A DNA stretch of 6,152 nucleotides from Bacteroidota bacterium (GTDB taxonomy: Bacteria; Bacteroidota; Bacteroidia; Flavobacteriales; Flavobacteriaceae): positions 1 through 6,152 of the forward strand of contig JAJYSO010000115.1 of assembly GCA_021793535.1 (NCBI GenBank), in the 5' to 3' direction. Under the pieces are notes generated by a model. The model searched no databases. It was not told the DNA's origin and worked only from the letters and a program-made list of their open reading frames with translations. Shown in pieces: positions 1 to 5,984 of the stretch (positions are counted from its first letter, which is position 1; every line of letters starts with the position of its first letter). The position numbers and the translations under genes are program-made.

Positions 1-1
1 T

Positions 2-973
2 CTGCTCTACAGACCGGGTGATATTCGTAGAGATCAAGGGTTTACGATTTTCTATATCGGGATTAATGTCGGTGCTTTTCTTGCCGGTTTGATCGTCGGG
101 TATGTCGGTGAAACCTACGGTTGGCATTATGGATTTGGTTTGGCTGCGATTGGAATGACCTTGGGGCTAATCCAATTTATCTTTGGCCAGAAGCATTTGA
201 AGTACGTGGGAAATAACACCAACAAGTCTATTGATCCAGAGGAAAAGGCGGCCATGACCCGTCCGTTGACCAAGATTGAGAAAGATCGACTGATCGTTCT
301 TTTTATCTCCTTTTTTATGGTAATTGTATTTTGGGGCGCTTTCGAACAAGCTGGAGGCTTGATGAATTTGTATGCCAGTGATAAGACCAATCGGTTTTTT
401 ATGGGATGGGAAGTGCCTGCGTCTTGGTTCCAATCCTTAAATTCTGCATATATTATTATCTTTGGTACGGTGGTGGCCGCATTTTGGGCACGGCGCAAAT
501 TAAAAGGAAAATTGGCTTCTTCTCTTTTTAAAATGTGTGTGGGGCTTATCATTATGGGAGCCGGGTTTTTCTTTATGACGGCCGCAACGGCCCAGTATGA
601 TATTGAGGGGTCTTCCGCCATGTACTGGTTGTTTTTGGCATATTTATTTCATACCATTGGTGAGTTGTGCTTATCGCCCGTTGCGCTTTCTTTTATTACC
701 AAGCTGGCGCCTTTGAAATATGCCTCACTGATGATGGGAATTTATTTTGCCATGACAGGATTTGGAAATAAACTTGCAGGTTTACTTGGAGAATCGGCTA
801 CCCAACTTGGAGAATATGCGGTCTTTACCGGAATTGCGGTTTTTGCAATTCTTTTTGGATTACTGGTTTTGATTTTCAGAAAGAAGCTGGAGGTGCTCAC
901 CCATGGAGTGGAAGAGCATGAACACGAAATCTCTGAACAAGAGAAATTTGAGCTTGGACAAGAAAATTTTTAA
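2..973 (+). CDS. POT/PTR2-family proton-coupled oligopeptide transporter, C-terminal part (5' end outside window)
   Basis: This is an inner-membrane major-facilitator symporter that takes up di- and tripeptides with protons. The reading frame is already open at base 2 and continues to TAA at 971-973, giving 323 visible residues; family members are usually about 450-550, so the N-terminal helices, including the EFCERFSYYGM-type motif, lie upstream. Visible residues 17-26 read FYIGINVGAF, the family's FYxxINxG signature. Residues 110-119 (FWGAFEQAGG) carry the helix-7 Glu. Residues 220-237 (GELCLSPVALSFITKLAP) are the second PTR2 signature, whose Glu contacts the peptide N-terminus in characterised POT proteins. 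Several hydrophobic helices follow one another to about residue 293, then a short acidic, His/Glu-rich cytoplasmic tail. An internal TTG at 89 is not the start, because homologous sequence (DIRRDQGFTIFY) precedes it. The gene converges on a peptidase gene. Family is certain; exact substrate is inferred. Confidence 0.95.
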   Translation: MLYRPGDIRRDQGFTIFYIGINVGAFLAGLIVGYVGETYGWHYGFGLAAIGMTLGLIQFIFGQKHLKYVGNNTNKSIDPEEKAAMTRPLTKIEKDRLIVLFISFFMVIVFWGAFEQAGGLMNLYASDKTNRFFMGWEVPASWFQSLNSAYIIIFGTVVAAFWARRKLKGKLASSLFKMCVGLIIMGAGFFFMTAATAQYDIEGSSAMYWLFLAYLFHTIGELCLSPVALSFITKLAPLKYASLMMGIYFAMTGFGNKLAGLLGESATQLGEYAVFTGIAVFAILFGLLVLIFRKKLEVLTHGVEEHEHEISEQEKFELGQENF

Positions 974-1018
974 GTGTAAAACCTGCTTTTCTGTTCCTTT
1001 GATAGGAGGCTTCTCCTT

Positions 1019-1048
1019 AAAAAGAACCCATGGCACAAGGCCATGGGT
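1019..1048 (-). terminator. Intrinsic terminator of the carboxypeptidase gene
   Basis: A perfect 9-bp stem (ACCCATGGC at 1026-1034 with GCCATGGGT at 1040-1048) closes a 5-base loop. Read on the minus strand it begins 17 bases past the peptidase stop codon and is followed immediately by TCTTTTT (1025-1019), a normal Rho-independent layout. On the plus strand no T-run follows the stem, so it may slow transcripts from the convergent peptide transporter but is not a standard terminator for them. Confidence 0.8.
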
Positions 1049-1065
1049 GAATCACAAGGGTTTAT

Positions 1066-2594
1066 TTACTTATACTGTTGGACAAAAGCCCGCACATCTT
1101 TGGTGAGTTTGGCAAGGTCTTTCTCTGTGACATATACCATATGTCCTGAATCGTAGAAGGAATAATGCAGGTTTTGAGTTAGTTTTTTAGGGATAGGAAG
1201 CTGGCTCAATTCATATATTCCCTCAAAATAAGGAGTTGCCAGGTCGTAGTGTCCAGTAGCTAGCATCACTTGCAATTTTGGATTTTGTTTCATCGCTGTG
1301 GCCAGATCCCCCATTACATTGACCCCATAAGAGCCTTGGTGTTCGAATTTCCAACCTCTTGACATAGACTGAGTCCGGGAATAAACTTCCAATTCGCCGT
1401 GCTTTTAAGCTCATTTTTTAAATAGGTATTGAGTAAGGCAACGTAAGGCGCACTCATGGCTTGAGACTGAGGATCATACCCCGCACGTCGATCGAGTGGG
1501 CTCGAAGCCGGACTTACAAAACGGGTGTCATATCGTCCAATAATATCCCCTTGGTCGTTGAGCAGTTGTTGCCTGAATTCGCTTCCGTCCACACGAAGAT
1601 TTGCCTTTTTGATGAAGGCAACCGGCAACCCTGTATATTGATGCAATTGCTCGGCAATTTGATTAAAAGTAGCGTCATCAATACGGGATCCCATATTTAG
1701 GGCAGCCGAGTAATCGGTTAAGGCAAAGTGTTCCACTTCTTTCAAGAAGGCATCTCTATCTTTAGGTTGAACCGGGAGTTTATGATGGTAATAAGCTGTG
1801 GCAGCAAATGTGGGTAATGCCAACTGATAGGGCTTGTTGTTCCCGGGGTCCCGGGTAGCATTGTCCACTAAGCCAAAGTGCTCGTAGGTTAACATTTGGG
1901 AGAGCAATACAATCCCATTTACATCGATATTGAGATCTTGTAGAACTTTGGACAATAGTGCGGAGCGCGTAGTGCCATAGCTTTCCCCGAATAAAAATTT
2001 AGGAGAATTCCAACGGTCGTATGTGGTTAAAAACCGTTCGATAAACTGTCCGAAAGCTTGAGCATCTGCGTCTACACCCCAATAGGAAGTTTCTTTGCCG
2101 TTTGCAATCCTGCCGTAACCGGTTCCGGGCATATCGATGAAAACCAAGTCGCTGGTATCCAATAAACTGTGATCGTTGTTGACCAACGTGTAGGGTGCCG
2201 GATCCTGATGATCGGTGGAGTCGATTACGACTCGCCTTGGACCAAACGATCCCATATGGAGCCATAAGGTAGAAGAGCCTGGCCCACCATTATAGAGAAA
2301 CATGATAGGGCGATTGGACTCGGCTGAAACATCTGTTTTGAAATAGGCTACATAAGACATGACTGCCGTAGTATCTTCTTAATTATCCAAGAGGGGTAAG
2401 CTTCCTACAATGGATTTGTAATTGATCCGCTCACGGTTAGTTGTGACCGACCCATGGCTTTCGGAGGTGAAGTATTTGGAGCTTACCGTAGGGGAGAGAG
2501 TGGAAGTTTTTGCTTTTTTATGTTGTGCTGATGCAAGGTTGATGTGCAGGAAGAGTACACTTAAAAAGAGAAAAGAAATAAGGGTGTTTTTCAT
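1066..2594 (-). pseudogene. Serine carboxypeptidase (peptidase family S10), secreted; broken by a nonsense codon and a frameshift
   Basis: Family S10 enzymes remove C-terminal residues from peptides outside the cytoplasm. The start at 2594 gives a signal peptide (MKN, a hydrophobic stretch, then ASAQ at about residues 21-24). In-frame TAA at 2379-2381 (codon 72) interrupts SLPLLDN*EDTTAVMSYVAYF, and homology continues in the same frame on both sides. The frame then runs through NGGPGSSTLWLHMG, the oxyanion-hole region, and GESYG with the nucleophile Ser at 1980-1982. Between about 1375 and 1404 the frame shifts by -1, as if one base were lost. Homology resumes with GWKFEHQG, LATGHYDLATPY (catalytic Asp 1243-1245) and SGHMVYV (catalytic His 1141-1143), ending at TAA 1066. 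Restoring one base gives about 509 codons, normal for the family. The low decay elsewhere suggests recent inactivation or sequencing error. A restart at ATG 2360 would lack the signal peptide and still lose Asp and His. Confidence 0.88.
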
Positions 2595-2950
2595 AGGAAA
2601 TAATAAGTTTTTGTAATAAGATATTCACAAATATAAAAACTGAATCTGTAAAATTTTTCTGATCAATTACTTTTTTATAGAAAAGACATTCATCTTTTCT
2701 CATCATTTTGGTGTTTTTATATTAGTTTCTGTAAAGCAATAGCGGCTTATACTTCTTACATGTACTTGTGCTGACCCTTACTCCTAAAGATGTACCTCTC
2801 CTTTCGAAAGGATTATTTTGTTGATTGTCAGAAATATTGATGTTAAAGTAAAAGGAAAGTTTATGCTTTTTCCTTATTTTTAGAATTCATGCCTTTTTGT
2901 AGGAATACGGAAAGGAAAATCATCAAAACTAACCTTAAAAACTTTATCAA
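2595..2950. other. 356-base divergent intergenic region between the peptidase and dodecin genes
   Basis: No convincing gene or recognisable RNA lies here. The left third is AT-rich and holds the candidate -7 box of the peptidase gene. A perfect 14-bp palindrome, TCCTTTCGAAAGGA, sits at 2799-2812. A weak hairpin pairs AAGGAAAG (2852-2859) with CTTTTTCCTT (2866-2875, two-base bulge) and is followed by ATTTTT. For the dodecin gene I see no perfect TAnnTTTG; TATTTTG at 2814-2820, just right of the palindrome, is one base short of it and would imply a leader of roughly 125 bases containing the hairpin. The palindrome could be an operator, but that is inference. Confidence 0.5.
2628..2635 (-). promoter_or_regulatory. 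Candidate -7 promoter element of the carboxypeptidase gene
   Basis: On the minus strand the bases read TATATTTG, a full match to the Bacteroidota TAnnTTTG element, 33 bases before the ATG at 2594. No TTG or TTTG at the expected -33 spacing is visible, so the call rests on one short motif in AT-rich DNA. Confidence 0.4.
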
Positions 2951-3151
2951 ATGTCAGTAGTAAAAGTTGTAGAAATTATCGCCTCTTCAGACAAGGGCTT
3001 TGAAGACGCAGTGCAAAATGCCGTTACCCAAGCCGCTAAGACGATAAAAAATATAGATTCAGTTTACGTCAAGCACGCAAAGTGCCACGTAAAAGATGGA
3101 AGAGTGATCACTTACGGTGTAAACTGTAAGATTTCTTTTCGAGTGGAATAA
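2951..3151 (+). CDS. Dodecin-family protein (66 aa), lacking the usual flavin-stacking Trp
   Basis: Dodecins are small cytoplasmic proteins that form hollow dodecamers and, in characterised cases, store or buffer flavins. The 66 residues match the family's length and order: strand 1 (VVKVVEIIAS, 3-12), one helix (FEDAVQNAVTQAAKTIKNI, 17-35), then two strands ending in VNCKISFRVE (57-66). ATG 2951 is the only sensible start, as it places MSVVKVVEI at the N-terminus; no strong Shine-Dalgarno site precedes it, normal for this phylum. In an alignment made by eye against classic dodecins (for example the LDWFEV and FQV stretches of the mycobacterial protein), the flavin-stacking Trp falls on Ser37 and the flavin-contacting Gln on Gly56. 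Two Cys (45, 59) are present. I believe Trp-less dodecin-like proteins recur in Bacteroidota, so ligand binding here may differ. Family is secure; flavin binding is doubtful. Confidence 0.92.
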   Translation: MSVVKVVEIIASSDKGFEDAVQNAVTQAAKTIKNIDSVYVKHAKCHVKDGRVITYGVNCKISFRVE

Positions 3152-3211
3152 GTACATGAATCTCATGTTTGCCTTCATTGAAGGTAAAGTCTTGATTGGG
3201 TATTGATTCTG

Positions 3212-3262
3212 GGAAAGACCATTTGGGAGATAGGGGTAGTATCCTGCTCGCCCTGTCTTTCC
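3212..3262. repeat. Inverted repeat in the convergent spacer between dodecin and fbp
   Basis: GGAAAGAC (3212-3219) and GTCTTTCC (3255-3262) are a perfect 8-bp inverted repeat with 35 bases between the arms. An inner pairing of AGGG (3232-3235) with CCCT (3251-3254) would stack directly on one arm. No T-run follows on either strand, so it is not a standard terminator. It could fold in the 3' untranslated part of either convergent transcript. The rest of 3152-3322 holds a short 6-bp hairpin (ACATGA/TCATGT, 3154-3168) followed only by TTGCC, just past the dodecin stop, and nothing else recognisable. Confidence 0.45.
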
Positions 3263-3322
3263 TATGGCAAAGCAGTACCTTAAAAAGGCTAAAAGGATCG
3301 GAAAGATTCGGCAGTTACGACT

Positions 3323-4339
3323 CTACTTTGGCGCATCTGCATTGCGCATAAACGCTTCGGCTCTTTCGACCATTTCCTTATTTCCACAGAAAAAGGGTAT
3401 GCGTTGGTGTAAGTGTTCGGGCTGAATGTCCAGAATGCGACGATACCCATCCGAGGCCTTGCCCCCAGCTTGCTCTGCAATAAAAGCCATGGGATTGCAT
3501 TCATAGAGGAGCCTAAGTTTTCCATTTTTATATTTGGAGCTTTGCGGATAGATATAGATTCCGCCTTTGAGGATGTTTCGGTGCATATCTGAAACCAATG
3601 AGCCGATATACCGAGAAGTATAGGGGCGATCATCTTCTTCGGCTTGGCAATACTTGATATAGTCTTTTACCCCTTGTGGAAATTGCAAGTAATTTCCTTC
3701 ATTGATCGAATAAATGTGCCCTTTTTCAGGAAATCTCATTTTGGGATGGGATAGATAATAGGTTCCTATAGGCGGATTAAGGGTAAACCCATACACTCCA
3801 TAGCCAGTGGTATAAACCAGCATTGTGGAGGTGCCGTACACTATATAACCTGCAGCGATTTGTTGATTTCCGGGTTGAAGAAAATCGCTCATTTCCACTG
3901 GAGTCCCTACTGGTGTAATGCGCCTATAGATGGAGAAAATGGTCCCTACCGATACGTTGACATCAATATTTGAACTTCCATCCAGAGGGTCGATTAAAAC
4001 TACATATTTGTTCTTGTTGTCTTTGTGCTGGCCTTCAATGGTAATAAAATCATCATTTTCTTCAGAGGCGATTCCACAAACGATCTCTCTATTGGTCAAC
4101 ATGCGAATGAATTTTTCGTTGGCGTAAACATCGAGTTTTTGTTGTGCCTCTCCTTGGATATTTGTGGCTCCAGCTGTGCCTAAGATATCGACGAGTCCGG
4201 CTTTGTTTACTTCGTGATTGACTACTTTGGCAGCCAGCCGAATGGAATTGAGAAGTTTGGCCAGTTCACCTGTCGAATATTCAAAATACTTTTGATTTTC
4301 AATAATGAACTCGCCTAGCGTCTGATTTTTTTTGATCAT
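3323..4339 (-). CDS. fbp: Class I fructose-1,6-bisphosphatase
   Basis: This cytosolic enzyme hydrolyses fructose 1,6-bisphosphate to fructose 6-phosphate, the committed step of gluconeogenesis. The 338 residues are the normal length for class I. Visible motifs in order are an N-terminal helical regulatory part (1-50), ASEEND (91-96) with metal-binding Glu, DPLDGSSN (117-124) with the metal-binding Asp pair, YIGSLVSDMHRNILKGGIY (244-262) in the sugar-phosphate site, and LRLLYECNPMAFIAEQAGG (275-293), where Glu280 is the last metal ligand. The ATG at 4339 gives MIKKNQTLGEFI, which resembles family N-termini (an L-x-x-F/W-I start). The stop is TAG at 3323-3325. The gene is monocistronic here, facing the dodecin gene and divergent from the acetyltransferase. 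Allosteric control (AMP in many members) cannot be read from the sequence with confidence. Confidence 0.97.
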   Translation of the reverse strand: MIKKNQTLGEFIIENQKYFEYSTGELAKLLNSIRLAAKVVNHEVNKAGLVDILGTAGATNIQGEAQQKLDVYANEKFIRMLTNREIVCGIASEENDDFITIEGQHKDNKNKYVVLIDPLDGSSNIDVNVSVGTIFSIYRRITPVGTPVEMSDFLQPGNQQIAAGYIVYGTSTMLVYTTGYGVYGFTLNPPIGTYYLSHPKMRFPEKGHIYSINEGNYLQFPQGVKDYIKYCQAEEDDRPYTSRYIGSLVSDMHRNILKGGIYIYPQSSKYKNGKLRLLYECNPMAFIAEQAGGKASDGYRRILDIQPEHLHQRIPFFCGNKEMVERAEAFMRNADAPK

Positions 4340-4367
4340 TTGAAGAAAAGATAGGTTAGATAGGTGA

Positions 4368-4375
4368 CAAAAGTA
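4368..4375 (-). promoter_or_regulatory. Candidate -7 promoter element of fbp
   Basis: Read on the minus strand these bases are TACTTTTG, a full match to TAnnTTTG, 28 bases before the fbp ATG; the implied leader is about 22 bases. No clear -33 TTG/TTTG is present at normal spacing. Confidence 0.45.
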
Positions 4376-4397
4376 CTAAAAATGCAGCTCTAATGTT

Positions 4398-4405
4398 TAC
4401 ATTTG
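4398..4405 (+). promoter_or_regulatory. Candidate -7 promoter element of the GNAT gene
   Basis: TACATTTG matches TAnnTTTG and ends 20 bases before ATG 4426. It overlaps the coding part of the longer possible ORF starting at 4393, which argues that 4426 is the true start. It is back to back with the fbp element 22 bases to the left. No -33 TTG is visible at normal spacing. Confidence 0.45.
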
Positions 4406-4425
4406 TCAGGAAAGGATTATTTACT

Positions 4426-4899
4426 ATGGATTATCAGATACGACCCGCCCTAAAGACCGATATGCCCGCTGTACTGCGATTGATTCAACAATTGGCCACT
4501 TATGAAAAAGAGCCGGATGCAGTGGAAATCACGGTTGAAGATTTAGAAAATGATGGGTTTGGACCCCATCCCATTTTTAAATGCCATGTATTGGAAAAGG
4601 ACCAGGAGGTGGTTGGGATCGCTCTGTTTTACTTTCGCTATTCCACATGGAAAGGTAAAACCATTCATTTGGAGGACTTGGTGATTGACCTTCATCATCG
4701 GCATAGGGGTTATGGAGAAGCCTTGTTGAAAAGTGTAATTGCCTATGCTGCTACCCAGAAAGTTAGGCGTGTAGAATGGGCGGTTCTCGATTGGAATACC
4801 CCGGCTATGAAGCTGTATGAAAAGATGGGGGCAAGCATTCTTGAAGATTGGAATATTGTGCAGATGGATAGAACCCAGTATCTTAAAGTATTGAAATGA
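4426..4899 (+). CDS. GNAT-family N-acetyltransferase, spermidine/spermine (SSAT)/thialysine type
   Basis: The 157-residue product is a single-domain cytoplasmic GNAT enzyme that moves an acetyl group from acetyl-CoA to an amine. It resembles eukaryotic SAT1/SAT2 along its length: IRPALKTDMPAVLRLIQQLA (5-24), the acidic loop YEKEPDAV (26-33), DGFGPHP (43-49, compare DGFGEHP in SAT1), LEDLVID (82-88), the acetyl-CoA loop RHRGYG (92-97, RxxGxG), and WNTPAMKLYEKMGA (123-136), where Tyr131 matches the family's general acid. I chose ATG 4426 over ATG 4393 because family proteins begin with a few residues before IRPA, AGGAAAGG at 4408-4415 sits upstream as a possible ribosome site, and a -7 box overlaps the longer start. 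The substrate could be a polyamine, thialysine or another small amine; this cannot be settled from sequence. Confidence 0.9.
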   Translation: MDYQIRPALKTDMPAVLRLIQQLATYEKEPDAVEITVEDLENDGFGPHPIFKCHVLEKDQEVVGIALFYFRYSTWKGKTIHLEDLVIDLHHRHRGYGEALLKSVIAYAATQKVRRVEWAVLDWNTPAMKLYEKMGASILEDWNIVQMDRTQYLKVLK

Positions 4900-4907
4900 A
4901 GTTTTAA

Positions 4908-4941
4908 TTTGGGCGAAATAAGCCCTTGTTTTTTACCTTTG
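4908..4941 (+). promoter_or_regulatory. Promoter of the dus gene (Bacteroidota -33/-7 type)
   Basis: TTTG at 4908-4911 and TACCTTTG at 4934-4941 (TAnnTTTG) are 22 bases apart, within the loose spacing reported for this promoter class though at the long end. The -7 box ends 18 bases before the TTG at 4960, giving a leader of about 14 bases. The -33 element overlaps the start of the preceding terminator stem and the -7 box begins on its T-tract. Confidence 0.6.
4911..4934 (+). terminator. Probable weak intrinsic terminator after the GNAT gene
   Basis: Eleven bases past the GNAT stop, GGGC (4911-4914) can pair with GCCC (4922-4925) around a 7-base loop, followed by TTGTTTTTT (4926-4934). The stem is only 4 bp but all G-C, and the T-tract is good. 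The last T is also the first base of the downstream -7 element. Confidence 0.5.
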
Positions 4942-4959
4942 CAAAAAAATAGAATTCCC

Positions 4960-5952
4960 TTGGTAAAAATTGGAAATATTGAAGTAGGTGATTTTCCGTT
5001 ATTGTTGGCCCCCATGGAGGATGTCAGCGACCCTCCTTTTCGTATGTTGTGCAAGGAGCAAGGTGCCGATGTGGTGTATACGGAATTTGTATCGGCCGAA
5101 GGATTGATTCGCGATGCAGCTAAAAGCAGAATTAAACTGGATATCTATGAAAAAGAAAGGCCAGTAGGCATTCAGGTTTTTGGCGGTAATATTGAATCCA
5201 TGTTGGAAGCTTGCGCGATTATTGAGGCCTCTCAGCCGGATATTATTGATATTAATTTTGGTTGCCCAGTAACCAAAGTCGTTTCCAAGGGAGCAGGGGC
5301 GGGAATATTAAAAGACGTCGATAAGATGGTTGCGCTCACCGATGCAATGGTCAAGCAAACGAAGCTTCCTGTGACGGTGAAGACGCGTTTGGGATGGGAC
5401 AAGGACTCGATTAAGATTATGGAGGTGGCCGAACGTTTACAGGATGTGGGGATTCAAGCTATCACTATTCATGGGCGTACACGTAAGCAGATGTACAAGG
5501 GGAATGCAGATTGGCATCTTTTGCGGGAAATTAAGAATAACCCGAGAATGCATATTCCTGTTTTTGGAAACGGGGATGTCAAAACCCCTGAAGATGCAGT
5601 GCGTATGCGCGATGAATATGGGCTGGACGGGGCGATGATCGGCCGAGCAAGTATCGGCAACCCATGGGTCTTTAGAGAGATTCAGCATTTTATTAAAACA
5701 GGAGAGCATTTGGCAAAGCCCAGTCTTCAAGAAAGAGTAGATGCGGCCCGTCGCCATTTGCAGACGGCCATGGAATGGAAGGGAGAGCGATTAGGTGTTT
5801 TGGAGACGCGGCGACATTATTCACAGTATTTTAAAGGCCTTCCTGGATTTAAACCTTTTCGTATAAAAATGGTGACCAGTGATGACCCTCATGATGTTTT
5901 TTCCACTTTGGACGAAGTGGAGAAAGAATTTGCCGGCTATGCGTTTGTATAA
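4960..5952 (+). CDS. dusB: tRNA-dihydrouridine synthase, DusB-like, with a probable TTG start
   Basis: This FMN enzyme uses NADPH to reduce particular uridines in the D-loop region of tRNA. From TTG 4960 it has 330 residues, typical for the family. An FMN TIM barrel comes first: APMEDVSDPPFR (17-28), YTEFVSAEGL (40-49), NFGCP (99-103) with the catalytic acid Cys102, VKTRLGWD (140-147) with FMN-binding Lys141, IHGRTRKQMYKG (170-181) with His171, FGNGDV (202-207) and GRASIGNPW (228-236). A helical C-terminal domain with RRHYSQYFKGLPG (284-296) follows. The frame is open back to TTG 4909, but a promoter lies inside that extension, and orthologues begin close to KIGNIE, so 4960 is preferred. The first in-frame ATG (the Met of APMED) would cut into the barrel, so a non-ATG start seems required. 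Assignment to DusB rather than another Dus paralogue is by overall resemblance. Confidence 0.95.
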   Translation: MVKIGNIEVGDFPLLLAPMEDVSDPPFRMLCKEQGADVVYTEFVSAEGLIRDAAKSRIKLDIYEKERPVGIQVFGGNIESMLEACAIIEASQPDIIDINFGCPVTKVVSKGAGAGILKDVDKMVALTDAMVKQTKLPVTVKTRLGWDKDSIKIMEVAERLQDVGIQAITIHGRTRKQMYKGNADWHLLREIKNNPRMHIPVFGNGDVKTPEDAVRMRDEYGLDGAMIGRASIGNPWVFREIQHFIKTGEHLAKPSLQERVDAARRHLQTAMEWKGERLGVLETRRHYSQYFKGLPGFKPFRIKMVTSDDPHDVFSTLDEVEKEFAGYAFV

Positions 5953-5984
5953 TGGTGGGACGTTGACTTTAGATCGCCTGTGAA

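Noticed and set aside
127..621. 164-codon minus-strand ORF inside the peptide transporter
   Set aside because: It is an antisense shadow of a well-supported coding frame, with no recognisable domain.
1314..1404. Programmed -1 frameshift in the peptidase
   Set aside because: I see no standard X XXY YYZ slippery heptamer with a following pseudoknot in the overlap, and the gene already carries a nonsense codon.
2379..2381. TAA in the peptidase as a recoded codon (selenocysteine or pyrrolysine)
   Set aside because: Those recodings use TGA and TAG, not TAA, and no family residue of that kind is known at this position. A point mutation or sequencing error is simpler.
2852..2880. Hairpin plus ATTTTT as an intrinsic terminator or riboswitch expression platform upstream of dodecin
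   Set aside because: The stem is A/T-rich with a bulge, no gene ends upstream on the plus strand, and no known aptamer pattern is recognisable.
4393..4425. Longer GNAT start at ATG 4393
   Set aside because: The extra 11 residues are not family-like and are overlapped by the TACATTTG element and the purine-rich ribosome-site candidate.
4909..4959. Seventeen-residue N-terminal extension of Dus from TTG 4909
   Set aside because: It overlaps a terminator-like hairpin and a good -33/-7 promoter, it has no family resemblance, and orthologous proteins begin close to KIGNIE, which follows TTG 4960.
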